From Pontibacter ruber (GTDB taxonomy: Bacteria > Bacteroidota > Bacteroidia > Cytophagales > Hymenobacteraceae): a DNA stretch of 64,000 nucleotides. Under the pieces are notes generated by a model. It ran no database searches. It was not told the DNA's origin and saw nothing but the letters and a program-made list of their open reading frames with translations. Below, piece by piece: positions 47,576 through 55,827 of this stretch (its first letter is position 1; each line of letters opens with the position of its first letter). The position numbers and the translations under genes are program-made. The stretch lies in NCBI RefSeq assembly GCF_023630205.1, contig NZ_JALPRR010000001.1, positions 372,001 to 436,000 of the forward strand, written 5' to 3'.

Positions 47576-47615
47576 AAAAAAGCTGCAGTTGATAAAGATC
47601 AGCTGCGGCTTTTTT
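47576..47615 (+). terminator. Terminator after mutB
   Basis: Arms AAAAAAGCTGCAG and CTGCGGCTTTTTT pair with one mismatch around a 14-nt loop. A TATACTT heptamer follows at 47,620 and a REP palindrome begins at 47,627. Confidence 0.82.
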
Positions 47616-47626
47616 GTTTTATACTT

Positions 47627-47750
47627 GGCGCGGAGCTTAGCTCCGTGACAAAGTATAAAAGCGAATCTGAGATTCGCATAGGTTCAGTTTATAATTCACG
47701 CGAATCAGAGATTCGCTTTTATACTTTGTCACGGAAGTGACTTCCGCGCC
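47627..47750. repeat. REP-like double palindrome upstream of the RAYT gene
   Basis: Two 51-nt arms (47,627-47,677 and 47,700-47,750) are inverted copies with 7 differences and a 22-nt spacer. Each arm holds two smaller hairpins, GGAGCTTAGCTCC or GGAAGTGACTTCC and GCGAATCTGAGATTCGC or GCGAATCAGAGATTCGC, joined by CGTGACAAAGTATAAAA. The differences fall in hairpin tips and leave the small hairpins paired. Confidence 0.88.
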
Positions 47751-47791
47751 AGAAGTGTAACTATAACTTTATACTTTCCGTGCTTTACAGC

Positions 47792-48334
47792 ATGAGCGAT
47801 AAGTATAAGGCCAATGATCCGGCAGGAATCTACTTTATTACTTTTTCAGTCGTACAGTGGGCTGATGTTTTTACGCGTAGGGAATATTGTGAAATCATCT
47901 GTAATAGCCTTGCCTATTGTCTGAAAGAAAAGAACCTTACCCTATATGCCTGGTGCATCATGACAAATCATCTGCACCTGATCTGCTCCTCTCCTATGCT
48001 TGCCAGCACCATCAGAGACTTCAAAAAGTATACAGCTAAAGAGCTTTATAGAGCTATTCAGCAGAACCCACAGGAAAGTAGAAAAGGCTGGCTTAGCTGG
48101 CTAATAAAATCTGGAGGAGAATTGAGTTCGAAGCATGAGGAGTATAGGTTTTGGCAACCCGGTTATCATCCTATATTGCTGGACAATAATGCTCTAGTGG
48201 ATCAGAAGCTGGATTATCTCCACCGCAACCCAGTTACAGCAGGTTTTGTGGAGGAGCCAGAGCACTGGTTTTACAGCAGCGCCCGAGATTATGCTGGTGA
48301 TCATGGCCGGCTTCCCATCACATTCATCCAATAG
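47792..48334 (+). CDS. REP-associated tyrosine transposase (RAYT, IS200/Y1-like)
   Basis: The roughly 180-residue protein belongs to the Y1 transposase superfamily. The metal-binding HxH is in WCIMTNHLHLICSS (HLH), and the candidate nucleophile tyrosine is in DFKKYTAKEL. The C-terminal YLHRNPVTAGFVEEPEHWFYSSARDY is typical of RAYTs. Such proteins nick and join single-stranded REP hairpins. A REP-like double palindrome lies 42 nt upstream and a partial REP arm lies just after the stop. I prefer the ATG at 47,792; a GTG at 47,780 is also possible. Base composition is richer in A and T than the mutase genes. Confidence 0.9.
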   Translation: MSDKYKANDPAGIYFITFSVVQWADVFTRREYCEIICNSLAYCLKEKNLTLYAWCIMTNHLHLICSSPMLASTIRDFKKYTAKELYRAIQQNPQESRKGWLSWLIKSGGELSSKHEEYRFWQPGYHPILLDNNALVDQKLDYLHRNPVTAGFVEEPEHWFYSSARDYAGDHGRLPITFIQ

Positions 48335-48344
48335 ATTATATAGA

Positions 48345-48364
48345 GCGCAGAAGTCACTTCCATG
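48345..48364. repeat. Partial REP-like arm downstream of the RAYT gene
   Basis: GCGCAGAAGTCACTTCCATG resembles the REP arm GCGCGGAAGTCACTTCCGTG (reverse complement of about 47,731-47,749), with two differences. Together with the upstream palindrome it brackets the RAYT gene. Confidence 0.7.
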
Positions 48365-48493
48365 CCTGCTAATAAAAGCCATCTTTGATTCCTGCTCAAA
48401 ACAACTCACCTACCCCCACCACAAATCCCGTATAACGGTTAATTCATGCTTCGGCAGGAAGAGTAACTGTTTTATCACCAAAAACTGAACACT

Positions 48494-48691
48494 ATGAAAA
48501 TAAAATCGATAGCAATAGCGGCAATTGTACTGGCTTGTTCCACTTTTACACTTACCTCCTGTAACACCGAGCAAAAAGAAGCGCCGGATGAAAGGTCGAT
48601 AGAAGGAGATACACACGAAGGAAACGAACTAGGGCTGGATAACGCTGCTGACACAACGGGCGGTACTACTGATACAACCGGAACAAACTAG
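48494..48691 (+). CDS. Small Thr/Gly-rich lipoprotein (65 aa)
   Basis: The 65-residue product has a lipoprotein signal with lipobox LTSC (cysteine near residue 22), an acidic middle (EQKEAPDERSIEGD) and a tail of Asp, Thr and Gly (DTTGGTTDTTGTN). No domain is recognised. A longer protein of similar style is encoded at 50,020. It is followed by a terminator hairpin. Function unknown; the start codon is well placed and the signal sequence clear. Confidence 0.75.
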   Translation: MKIKSIAIAAIVLACSTFTLTSCNTEQKEAPDERSIEGDTHEGNELGLDNAADTTGGTTDTTGTN

Positions 48692-48712
48692 TAAGCAAAC
48701 CTAAGAGCATAC

Positions 48713-48765
48713 TGCCTGCCACTGCTACTACAGAGAAAACGGTAGCTGTGGCAGGCATTCTTTTT
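48713..48765 (+). terminator. Terminator after the small lipoprotein gene
   Basis: TGCCTGCCACTGCTAC pairs with GTAGCTGTGGCAGGCA with one mismatch, followed by TTCTTTTT. Confidence 0.82.
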
Positions 48766-48921
48766 AGAAAGTAAAATTCTCCTCCAATACATCAGGTATG
48801 TTCTGTTTGTAGATTCTGCTGCTTTGCAACACAGCCTTCAATTCAGTAGAAGCCTGGCTACTTCTGTTTCCACAAGTATAACTTTATACTTACCTTCACG
48901 AAAACAACTCCTGAGTATATT

Positions 48922-49482
48922 ATGGCCTCAGCTTTTGCACATGCGCTGGTAGCAGTTGCTGTCGGTAAAACATACCCCCGCACGTATACTTCACTAAAGT
49001 TCTGGCTGCTGGGTATGCTGTGCACCATCATTCCGGATGCTGATGTGGTGATGTTCAGGTTCGGAGTGCCGTATGAGCATCTGTTCGGGCACAGGGGCTT
49101 TTCGCACTCGCTGGTATTTGCCTTGCTGTTAGGTATAATGGTTACAGCTGTGTTTTACAAAAGTACAAGCCTGACAAGCCGGAAGGGCCTGTTCTACATC
49201 CTGTTCTTTACGCTCTGCACCGCCTCCCATATCCTGCTGGATGCCTTAACCAACGGCGGATTAGGCGTTGCTGTATTTGCTCCATTAGATAATACGCGCT
49301 ACTTCCTTCCCTGGCGCCCCATACAGGTGTCTCCTATCGGGGTTGGCAACTTCTTCAGCGAGTGGGGCTGGCGTGTTATCAAAAGCGAAATGGTGTGGGT
49401 AGGTTTGCCCTCGGCAGTTTATATTCTTTTCACTTCACTCTTTAAATCAAAGGCTGTTCAAGACAAAAGCTTGAAAGCCTAA
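48922..49482 (+). CDS. YdjM/DUF457-type membrane-bound metal-dependent hydrolase
   Basis: The 186-residue protein has the DUF457 pattern: an N-terminal helix with AFAHALVAVAVG, then LGMLCTIIPDADVVMFRFGV, HRGFSHSLVFALLLG and SHILLDALTNGGLG, providing His and Asp residues thought to bind metal within a membrane protein of about five helices. Relatives include E. coli YdjM, induced in the SOS response; the substrate is unknown. It is followed after 12 bp by another gene on the same strand, so the two are probably one transcript. Confidence 0.88.
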   Translation: MASAFAHALVAVAVGKTYPRTYTSLKFWLLGMLCTIIPDADVVMFRFGVPYEHLFGHRGFSHSLVFALLLGIMVTAVFYKSTSLTSRKGLFYILFFTLCTASHILLDALTNGGLGVAVFAPLDNTRYFLPWRPIQVSPIGVGNFFSEWGWRVIKSEMVWVGLPSAVYILFTSLFKSKAVQDKSLKA

Positions 49483-49494
49483 ACTTATCTTGCC

Positions 49495-49893
49495 ATGAAA
49501 TTAAAATACATCCTCATACTTATATCGGCTATACTTATCGGCTACTTCGTTTACGACTCCTTCTCTCAACCCAGTGTAGATGACCTGAAAGGCGATTTCA
49601 AAGAAACGGCCTTTTACCGCAATGAGAACAATACCGGCCCTATTGTCAGGATTTATGCTGTAACCGTGTCGGATACGCTGTGGCAGGAGATGGAGCAGTA
49701 TGGCAACTACATGCCGCACACCAAGTATGGCAACACCAAAGTATGCTTCTTTCTGAAAGATCAGCCGGCACCGCAGCAACTACAGCCGGGTACAAATAGC
49801 TTTGATCCAAAGTATAATTCATATTGTATTGCCCGGTACGAAAAGGATGCCATGGGACAGGTATCCTTTAAGAAGCGTCCTTTCCAGCAGTAA
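49495..49893 (+). CDS. Membrane-anchored protein, unknown (132 aa)
   Basis: The 132-residue protein has one N-terminal hydrophobic segment (about 4-20, YILILISAILIGYFVY) and a polar domain beginning DLKGDFKETAFYRNENNTGPIVRIYAVTVSDTLW. No family is recognised. The pattern suggests a periplasmic domain held by a membrane anchor. It starts 12 bp after the DUF457 gene. Both Ile-Leu pairs in the anchor are written ATA CTT, placing the over-represented heptamer core in frame. Confidence 0.74.
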   Translation: MKLKYILILISAILIGYFVYDSFSQPSVDDLKGDFKETAFYRNENNTGPIVRIYAVTVSDTLWQEMEQYGNYMPHTKYGNTKVCFFLKDQPAPQQLQPGTNSFDPKYNSYCIARYEKDAMGQVSFKKRPFQQ

Positions 49894-50019
49894 AACAACA
49901 TTTACAGCCCTCTGCTGCAGCCTCTCTCTACAAGGGCGCGAAGCAAAATCTGGTACACCACGTCAGCGACAGACGGTTTATAACCGTACAATAGCAACAT
50001 GTATAATCAAATGTTGATA

Positions 50020-50406
50020 ATGATGAGAAAACACTGGATTTCAATGATAGCAACCGGAGCCCTTTGCTCCTCTCTGGCCTTCACCTCCTGCAGTCCTGGC
50101 GATAACACCGAAATGCCACCGGAGTCTACCCATGGCAATACCCAGGAAACAGGCGTTGAAGGCACCGGCGATCTGCCCGGAACAGGCACCTCGGATACCC
50201 TGAGCACCAACGCAACCGGAACCGGAACAGACAGCACAGGCACCACAACCGGCAACACCTCCGGTACTACTTCGGGCAGTGGCGCAACTACATCTGGCGG
50301 CACTACCAGCAGAACCACATCCGGATCGACTACTTCTACCACCTCCGGCGACTTCGGGACCACTACTACCGGATCGGGCTCTACTACAGGTGGCACAACA
50401 AACTAA
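50020..50406 (+). CDS. Thr/Gly/Ser-rich lipoprotein
   Basis: I place the start at 50,020 (MMRKHWISMIATG) because it gives a normal lipoprotein signal with lipobox FTSC; an earlier in-frame ATG at 49,999 adds seven residues. The mature protein is almost entirely Thr, Gly and Ser after about residue 50, with TTSG and TGT repeats, so it is probably disordered. It resembles the 65-residue lipoprotein at 48,494 in order of parts (lipobox, acidic stretch, Thr/Gly tail). The function is unknown; a surface or envelope spacer is possible. Confidence 0.72.
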   Translation: MMRKHWISMIATGALCSSLAFTSCSPGDNTEMPPESTHGNTQETGVEGTGDLPGTGTSDTLSTNATGTGTDSTGTTTGNTSGTTSGSGATTSGGTTSRTTSGSTTSTTSGDFGTTTTGSGSTTGGTTN

Positions 50407-50661
50407 TAATGCATTTTCAGTATAAAAGGAGGCTGGTTTACGCTTGCCTCTTTTTGTACCTGATTACAGAGCATAAAACCCGAAACAATAAAATCATTGG
50501 CTCCCATTGCAGGAGCAACATACGGCTACTGGCAAAGCTAAAATCATACTACCTGGCAAGTCGCTAAGGCTTTGCCCGTCTTTTGTACAACTTTTATGCA
50601 GCAGTAAGCATATAGTTGGATAGAAAAAATTTTCATCTTTCTGGCAACGAACACTGCTGTT

Positions 50662-52401
50662 ATGAAGCATAATCTCCTATATTTGGCTCAAAGACCTCAT
50701 AAACTTTTTTTCAACTTTTTGCCACTAGTAATCGGCCGGCTTCTCCGCCTGCCGATCCATTACCTTATGAGCCAGATAGTACCGGCTGCCCAACAGGCAG
50801 CCAATAAAAGCGCATACCCATTACTGCTCTTCTGCCTGCTCTGGGCCAACCACCCTTTGCTTGCACAGCATCACCCGGAAGAGGATCTGGGCGAATTATT
50901 CACCGAAGTACAGCTACAAGCAGTTTTCCCGGATTCCAAAACATTCCCGGACTGTGTTCCACTGGCTTCTCCGGAGCAGATTCTGCAGGCGTACCGGCAG
51001 CAGAAGAACCAGCCAGGATTTGATCTGAAAGCTTTTGTGCTGCAGCATTTTCAGCTGCCACCTGAGCTGGCAACCAACTTTAAGACCGACACCACCCTTT
51101 CCGTAACACAGCATATAGCAAAGCTTTGGCCGGTACTTACCCGCGAGCCCAGCACCGAGGCAGGTTCGCTCCTGCCCTTGCCTAACGCGTACGTAGTGCC
51201 TGGAGGTCGCTTCCGCGAAATTTACTACTGGGACAGCTATTTTACCATGCTGGGGCTGCAGGTGAGCGGCAGAACCGACCTGATCCAAAGTATGGTGGAT
51301 AACTTCACGCACCTGATCAACACGGTGGGCCACATCCCGAACGGCAACCGCAGCTATTACATCAGCCGCTCGCAGCCACCTTTTTACGCCCTGATGCTGC
51401 GTGTGCTTGCCAAAGAAAAAGGTGTGGATGTACTTAAGGATTATGCCCCTGCCCTGCGCCGCGAGTATGACTTCTGGATGATCGGAGCCGAAACGTTGAC
51501 TGCTACCAATCCAGCCCATCGGCGGGTGGCGCGCCTGCCGGACGGAACTATACTTAACCGTTACTGGGACGACCGCCCTGCTCCCCGCCCGGAAGCTTAC
51601 AAAGAAGACGTACACATTGCCACTGCTTCGGGCCGAAACCCAGAGGAAGTATACCGCAACATCCGGGCTGCAGCTGAGTCGGGCTGGGACTTTAGCAGCC
51701 GCTGGTTTGCCGATGGCAAAAGCCTGGAAACAATCCATACCACAGAGATCATCCCCATAGACCTGAATGCCCTCTTGTTTCACGTGGAGGTGACGCTGGC
51801 CGAAATGGCGGAACTGGAAGGCGACAAGGACGCAGAGAAGCTGTACAAGCAAAAAGCAAAAGCCCGCCGCAAAGCCTTGCTGAAATACTGCTGGAACGAT
51901 GCCGATGATTTCTTCTACGACTACGATTTTGTAAAAGGCGCTACCACCAATGTACCGTCTTTGGCTGCTGTATACCCGCTGTACTTTTGCATGGCCCGCC
52001 GCTCGCAGGCACAGGCCGTTGCCCAACGCATCGAGGCCGATTTCCTGAAACCGGGCGGTGTGGTAACTACGCTCAATCCTACTACCCAGCAGTGGGATGC
52101 CCCGAACGGTTGGGCGCCGCTGCAGTGGATGACCATCCAAGGCCTCCGCAACTACAAACATAACCGCCTGGCAACTACCATCGCGGAGAACTGGGTGAGT
52201 CAGAACATCGATGTTTTTGAGCGCACAGGCAAGCTGATGGAGAAGTATAACGTGGAAGCCATTAACCTGCAAGCAGGCGGCGGCGAATACCCGAACCAGG
52301 ATGGTTTTGGCTGGACAAATGGCGTGCTGCTGAAGCTCCTTTCCCTTTACCCGGAACTGCAGGAAATGAAGCAACAGGAGCCTGCCTTACACCAACGGTA
52401 A
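50662..52401 (+). CDS. treA: Exported trehalase
   Basis: The glycoside hydrolase family 37 enzyme splits alpha,alpha-trehalose into two glucose. Both trehalase signatures are present: PGGRFREIYYWDSYFTMLGL and QWDAPNGWAPLQWMTIQGL, together with GGGEYPNQDGFGWTNGV at the C-terminus. The frame opens at 50,662 (579 residues), but the ATG at 50,767 gives a cleaner export signal (ending HPLLAQ), so the natural start may be there. A periplasmic location is expected. No trehalose uptake or synthesis genes are adjacent. Confidence 0.93.
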   Translation: MKHNLLYLAQRPHKLFFNFLPLVIGRLLRLPIHYLMSQIVPAAQQAANKSAYPLLLFCLLWANHPLLAQHHPEEDLGELFTEVQLQAVFPDSKTFPDCVPLASPEQILQAYRQQKNQPGFDLKAFVLQHFQLPPELATNFKTDTTLSVTQHIAKLWPVLTREPSTEAGSLLPLPNAYVVPGGRFREIYYWDSYFTMLGLQVSGRTDLIQSMVDNFTHLINTVGHIPNGNRSYYISRSQPPFYALMLRVLAKEKGVDVLKDYAPALRREYDFWMIGAETLTATNPAHRRVARLPDGTILNRYWDDRPAPRPEAYKEDVHIATASGRNPEEVYRNIRAAAESGWDFSSRWFADGKSLETIHTTEIIPIDLNALLFHVEVTLAEMAELEGDKDAEKLYKQKAKARRKALLKYCWNDADDFFYDYDFVKGATTNVPSLAAVYPLYFCMARRSQAQAVAQRIEADFLKPGGVVTTLNPTTQQWDAPNGWAPLQWMTIQGLRNYKHNRLATTIAENWVSQNIDVFERTGKLMEKYNVEAINLQAGGGEYPNQDGFGWTNGVLLKLLSLYPELQEMKQQEPALHQR

Positions 52402-52468
52402 GTATACGTTCACGTATTGGCACTCTGTTTGCAATAGGCGCGTTATAGATATAACTACTGTAGCGTAT

Positions 52469-53617
52469 ATGATCAGATTTAAAAGTATAGCAGCGGCTGT
52501 TGCTCTTAGCCTAAGCAGCCTTGCAGCTTTTGCACAGGGCGAAACTGCCAACTGGTACTTCGGCAAAAATGCGGGCATTGCCTTCAAAGGCGACTCTGCT
52601 ATTGCGCTTACCAACGGGCGCCTCATCACCGAGGAAGGCAGCGCTACCATCTCCGACAAGGACGGAAACCTGCTGTTTTATACCAACGGTATTACCGTCT
52701 GGAACCGAAACCACCGTGTAATGCCCAACGGCAACGGCCTGATGGGGCGTAATTCGTCTACGCAATCAGCGCTTATTATACCAAAGCCAGGCAATGACAG
52801 CATCTATTACATTTTCACCACCGATATTCAGGCCCAGTCGAACGGCATGCGCTACAACATCGTGAACATGACCAAAGACGGCGGCAACGGTGACTTGACC
52901 TCGAAAAACAACTTTATGATCGCGCCGGCCACTGAAAAGCTGACAGCAGTGCGCCACAGCAACAACCGCGACTGGTGGGTGATCGGGCACCGCTGGAACA
53001 GCAACGCCTACATGGCCTACTTGGTAAATGCGGAAGGCGTGGCTACTGAGCCTGTAATAAGCAGAGTGGGCACCATACACGGTGGCAACAACCGCAAAGC
53101 CATCGGCTACCTGGTACCCTCCCCGGACGGAACACGCCTGGCCGCCGCACTCTGGGACGATAAAAGCAACTTTGAAGTGTTACGATTTAACCGCAGCACC
53201 GGTGCAGTGACAGATCCTGTTCTTTTAACCGGCTTTGTAGAGGCGTATGGCGTTTGCTTCTCGCCCGACGGCACCAAGCTTTATGGTACAGTTAACGCCA
53301 AAGGAGGCGGCAAAGCACAGGTAGTACAATTCGACTTGAAGGCAGGCGATGCGGCAGCAATTACAAAATCGGCAGTAGTGGTCGGCAGCTCGGGCAGTCC
53401 ACGTATAGGCGGATTACAGCTTGCTCCGGACGGGAAGATCTACATCGCCCGCAAAGACAACTACCACCTGGCTGTGATCGAGAAGCCGAATGCAGCAGGC
53501 AAAGCAGCTGGTTTCAAAGACGAAGGCTTCCGGCTGGCCGGTAAAAAAAGCGACCTGGGTTTACCGAACTTCCCGCAGGGCTTAGGCAAACAGGTTAAGT
53601 CTATGTCAAAGCAGTAA
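52469..53617 (+). CDS. Exported beta-propeller protein of the NWYFG type
   Basis: The 382-residue protein has a signal peptide (ends AAFAQ) and opens with ETANWYFGKNAGIAFKGDSAI, a hallmark of many Bacteroidota secreted propellers. Repeats such as YLVPSPDGTRLAAALWDD, GVCFSPDGTKLYGTVN and LQLAPDGKIYIARKDN are WD40/PD40-like blades. Relatives usually carry a PKD region and a type IX sorting domain at the C-terminus; this one stops right after the propeller, so it is either periplasmic or depends on another protein. The function is unknown. A terminator follows. Confidence 0.82.
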   Translation: MIRFKSIAAAVALSLSSLAAFAQGETANWYFGKNAGIAFKGDSAIALTNGRLITEEGSATISDKDGNLLFYTNGITVWNRNHRVMPNGNGLMGRNSSTQSALIIPKPGNDSIYYIFTTDIQAQSNGMRYNIVNMTKDGGNGDLTSKNNFMIAPATEKLTAVRHSNNRDWWVIGHRWNSNAYMAYLVNAEGVATEPVISRVGTIHGGNNRKAIGYLVPSPDGTRLAAALWDDKSNFEVLRFNRSTGAVTDPVLLTGFVEAYGVCFSPDGTKLYGTVNAKGGGKAQVVQFDLKAGDAAAITKSAVVVGSSGSPRIGGLQLAPDGKIYIARKDNYHLAVIEKPNAAGKAAGFKDEGFRLAGKKSDLGLPNFPQGLGKQVKSMSKQ

Positions 53618-53637
53618 CTATACTGTTCAAGTATAAA

Positions 53638-53680
53638 ACAAGAAAGCCAGTTCTGTAAAGGAGCTGGCTTTCTTGTTTTG
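53638..53680 (+). terminator. Terminator after the NWYFG-type gene
   Basis: Arms ACAAGAAAGCCAG and CTGGCTTTCTTGT (13 bp, perfect) with a 13-nt loop, followed by TTTG. AAGTATA copies flank it on both sides (53,630 and 53,682). Confidence 0.85.
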
Positions 53681-53789
53681 TAAAGTATAAGCTTCTGCAG
53701 AGAATTTGTGCCGCATATGGTGCGATAGCGTAATAAGTATAAATTTGTAAGGAAGAGCCTTTTTCTGTTACACACTTATACTTTGACCA

Positions 53790-54770
53790 TTGGCAAAACG
53801 ATTCAGCGCTGAAACTTATGTAGAAGGTATACTGGCCAGAGACCGGGTGATGCTGAGTCGCGCCATTACCCTTATCGAAAGTAAATTGCCCTCTGACCAC
53901 GACCTGGCCCAGCAGGTGATTAATGCGGTGTTGCCACATGCCGGAGGTTCGGTTCGCATAGGTATAACCGGTGTACCCGGTGTAGGCAAAAGTACGTTCA
54001 TCGAATCGTTTGGCAACTACCTGATTCAGGAGCAGGGAAAGAAGCTGGCCGTTCTGGCGATAGACCCTACCAGCCAACGCACCGGCGGCAGCATACTTGG
54101 CGATAAGACCCGCATGGAATTGCTGTCGATTAACCCGCAAGCTTTTATTCGCCCTTCTCCAGCAGGCAAATCCCTGGGTGGCGTTACCCGCAGCACCCGC
54201 GAAACCATTATACTTTGTGAGGCTGCCGGCTTCGACGCCATCGTTGTGGAGACAGTAGGTGTGGGCCAATCAGAAACGGCTGTGCACGCCATGGTGGACT
54301 TCTTTCTGCTGCTGATGCTGGCCGGTGCCGGCGACGAACTACAGGGCATCAAACGCGGCATCATGGAAATGGCCGATGCCATTGCCATCACCAAGGCCGA
54401 CGGTGCCAATATCACCAAAGCAAAGGCTGCACGTGCCGAGTACCAAAGCGCCCTGCACCTCTACCCGATGAGCCACTCCGGCTGGTTACCTAAAGTGTCT
54501 GTCTGTTCGGCCCTTGAGCAAACCGGCCTCGACACCATCTGGCAAACCATTGCTGAGTACCTTCAACTGACACAACAGAACGGCTACTTCGATAAGAAAC
54601 GCCGCAACCAAAACCTGCAGTGGATGTACGAAGCAATCCGTCAGGGCCTGGAAGAGAACTTTTACGCTCACCAAAAGGTGAAAGAGCAACTCCCAGGTAT
54701 AGCCGAGCAGGTGAAAGAGGGTAAGAAATCCGCTTTTGCAGCAGCAGCGGAGTTGTTACGTTTGGTGTAG
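53790..54770 (+). CDS. meaB: Methylmalonyl-CoA mutase-associated GTPase MeaB
   Basis: The 326-residue G3E-type GTPase protects and reloads methylmalonyl-CoA mutase with cobalamin. Walker A is GVPGVGKST (61-69), followed by VLAIDPTSQRTGGSILGDKTRM, VETVGVGQSE and the guanine-specificity site ITKADG. The frame begins at a TTG (53,790) that yields MAKRFSAETYVEGIL, a typical MeaB start; no suitable ATG is nearby. It is encoded on the same strand as mutA and mutB but 6 kb away, with RAYT, lipoprotein and trehalase genes between. Confidence 0.94.
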   Translation: MAKRFSAETYVEGILARDRVMLSRAITLIESKLPSDHDLAQQVINAVLPHAGGSVRIGITGVPGVGKSTFIESFGNYLIQEQGKKLAVLAIDPTSQRTGGSILGDKTRMELLSINPQAFIRPSPAGKSLGGVTRSTRETIILCEAAGFDAIVVETVGVGQSETAVHAMVDFFLLLMLAGAGDELQGIKRGIMEMADAIAITKADGANITKAKAARAEYQSALHLYPMSHSGWLPKVSVCSALEQTGLDTIWQTIAEYLQLTQQNGYFDKKRRNQNLQWMYEAIRQGLEENFYAHQKVKEQLPGIAEQVKEGKKSAFAAAAELLRLV

Positions 54771-55102
54771 GGCTACTTAGTTAATTATGAATTATGAATT
54801 AGACATTATGAATAGCCTCCAGATGGCTGCCTGTCATTTCGAATAGGGTGAGAAATCTGATACGTGCAAAGTATAAATCCTCCCCTGCACCCCTCCCGAG
54901 AGGAGAATTTTACTATCAGTTACTATATTTCAAAGTATAAGTTCTGTAGCTGGAGGTGTCACCTCACCCTAGCCCTCTCCTGCCAGGAGAGGGGGCTTGG
55001 CTGTTGCTATACTTTGAAAGTATAAGTTTCATGGCTGCTGCTGTAACACCTCCCTGCCCTTCTCAAGGAGGGACTCCCGCTTTTACCACTTCAACCATTC
55101 CA

Positions 55103-55390
55103 GTTGCATAGCCGCTTACGAAGCAGTGTTGTTTCCAGTCCTTGGGTTGAGCGCCTTCTATTGTTGCGGTGCTGAGCTTAGCGAAGCAGCCCGCAGCGGA
55201 GCGAGGAGCAGCTTCAATAGACAGCGCTCAACCCAAGGACGAGGCCCCGCGGCCGTGAGCGCACCAAAAGCCGCTATAAAACAATAAGTGAATAAAACTG
55301 AGGAAAAGAGGAGGCTACGAAGCAAAGACCTGCTTGCCATAAGTATAAACCTCAGCTACAACCAGATTTCTCCCGCTGGTCGAAATGACA
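55103..55390 (+). repeat. Conserved intergenic core element, copy 3
   Basis: The most regular copy. Outer stem GTCCTTGGGTTGAGCGC (55,138-55,154) pairs perfectly with 55,224-55,240. Inner stem CTATTG (55,158-55,163) pairs with CAATAG (55,215-55,220). CTT (55,155-55,157) faces ACA (55,221-55,223). Downstream GAGGACGAGGCCCCGCGGCC and GTGAGCGCACC are shared with the other copies. Confidence 0.9.
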
Positions 55391-55408
55391 TGAAGTAAGT
55401 TTAAAAAA

Positions 55409-55442
55409 AAAGCAGCCAATCCATTGCTGAACCGGCTGCTTT
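55409..55442 (-). terminator. Terminator after folB
   Basis: On the minus strand arms AAAGCAGCC/GGCTGCTTT with a 16-nt loop are followed by a run of T (the A run at 55,403-55,411 on the plus strand). Confidence 0.85.
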
Positions 55443-55461
55443 CTTATCAATAAGTAAATTT

Positions 55462-55818
55462 TTATCTGGCTTCTTCCAGCGTAACCTTTGCCCATTTGCA
55501 GATGCCTCCGAGCGGCGGGTTATACTTGTACACGCTCACTTTAACCGACTGCACAAACGGAAACTGCTCATAGATGCGGTCGATGATGCGGTGCCCAAGG
55601 TGCTCCAGCAGGCGGGCCGGCGTTTTCATCTCCTCCACTACCAGCGCGTAAAGTGTTTCATAATTTACTGTCTCGTGCAGGTCGTCGGACTCGGCGGCGC
55701 GGCGCAGGTCGGCGTTAATGAACAGGTCGATACCATACTTGTTGCCGATCTTCTGCTCCTCGTCGTAGTAGCCGTGGAAGGCAAAAAACTCTAGGCCTTC
55801 CAGTGCAATCTGTCCCAT
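55462..55818 (-). CDS. folB: Dihydroneopterin aldolase
   Basis: The 118-residue enzyme of folate synthesis cleaves 7,8-dihydroneopterin to 6-hydroxymethyl-dihydropterin. The N-terminal GLEFFAFHGYYDEEQKIGNKYGID and the central TVNYETLYALVVEEMKTPARLLEHLG are the family pattern, and SVYKYNPPLGGICKWAKVTLE holds the C-terminal lysine region. Length is typical. It follows the DivIVA-like gene after 9 bp and is the last gene of a leftward trio with the WD40 protein. Confidence 0.92.
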   Translation of the reverse strand: MGQIALEGLEFFAFHGYYDEEQKIGNKYGIDLFINADLRRAAESDDLHETVNYETLYALVVEEMKTPARLLEHLGHRIIDRIYEQFPFVQSVKVSVYKYNPPLGGICKWAKVTLEEAR

Positions 55819-55827
55819 AAAGCTTTC

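Larger units (their letters stand above)
54771..55461. repeat. Gene-free spacer holding composite repeat locus 3
   Basis: Plus-strand order: AATTATGAATT words (54,782-54,800), a GTCATTTCGA...GAGAAATCT module (54,833-54,858), three CCCCTCC/GGAGGGG-type modules (about 54,882-55,076) interleaved with four AAGTATA heptamers, the conserved core (55,103-55,390), and a terminator of folB. I see no gene in it. Confidence 0.8.

Noticed and set aside
50914-52374. 486-codon leftward frame
   Set aside because: It is antisense to trehalase, which has both signature motifs. The translation is low in recognisable features.
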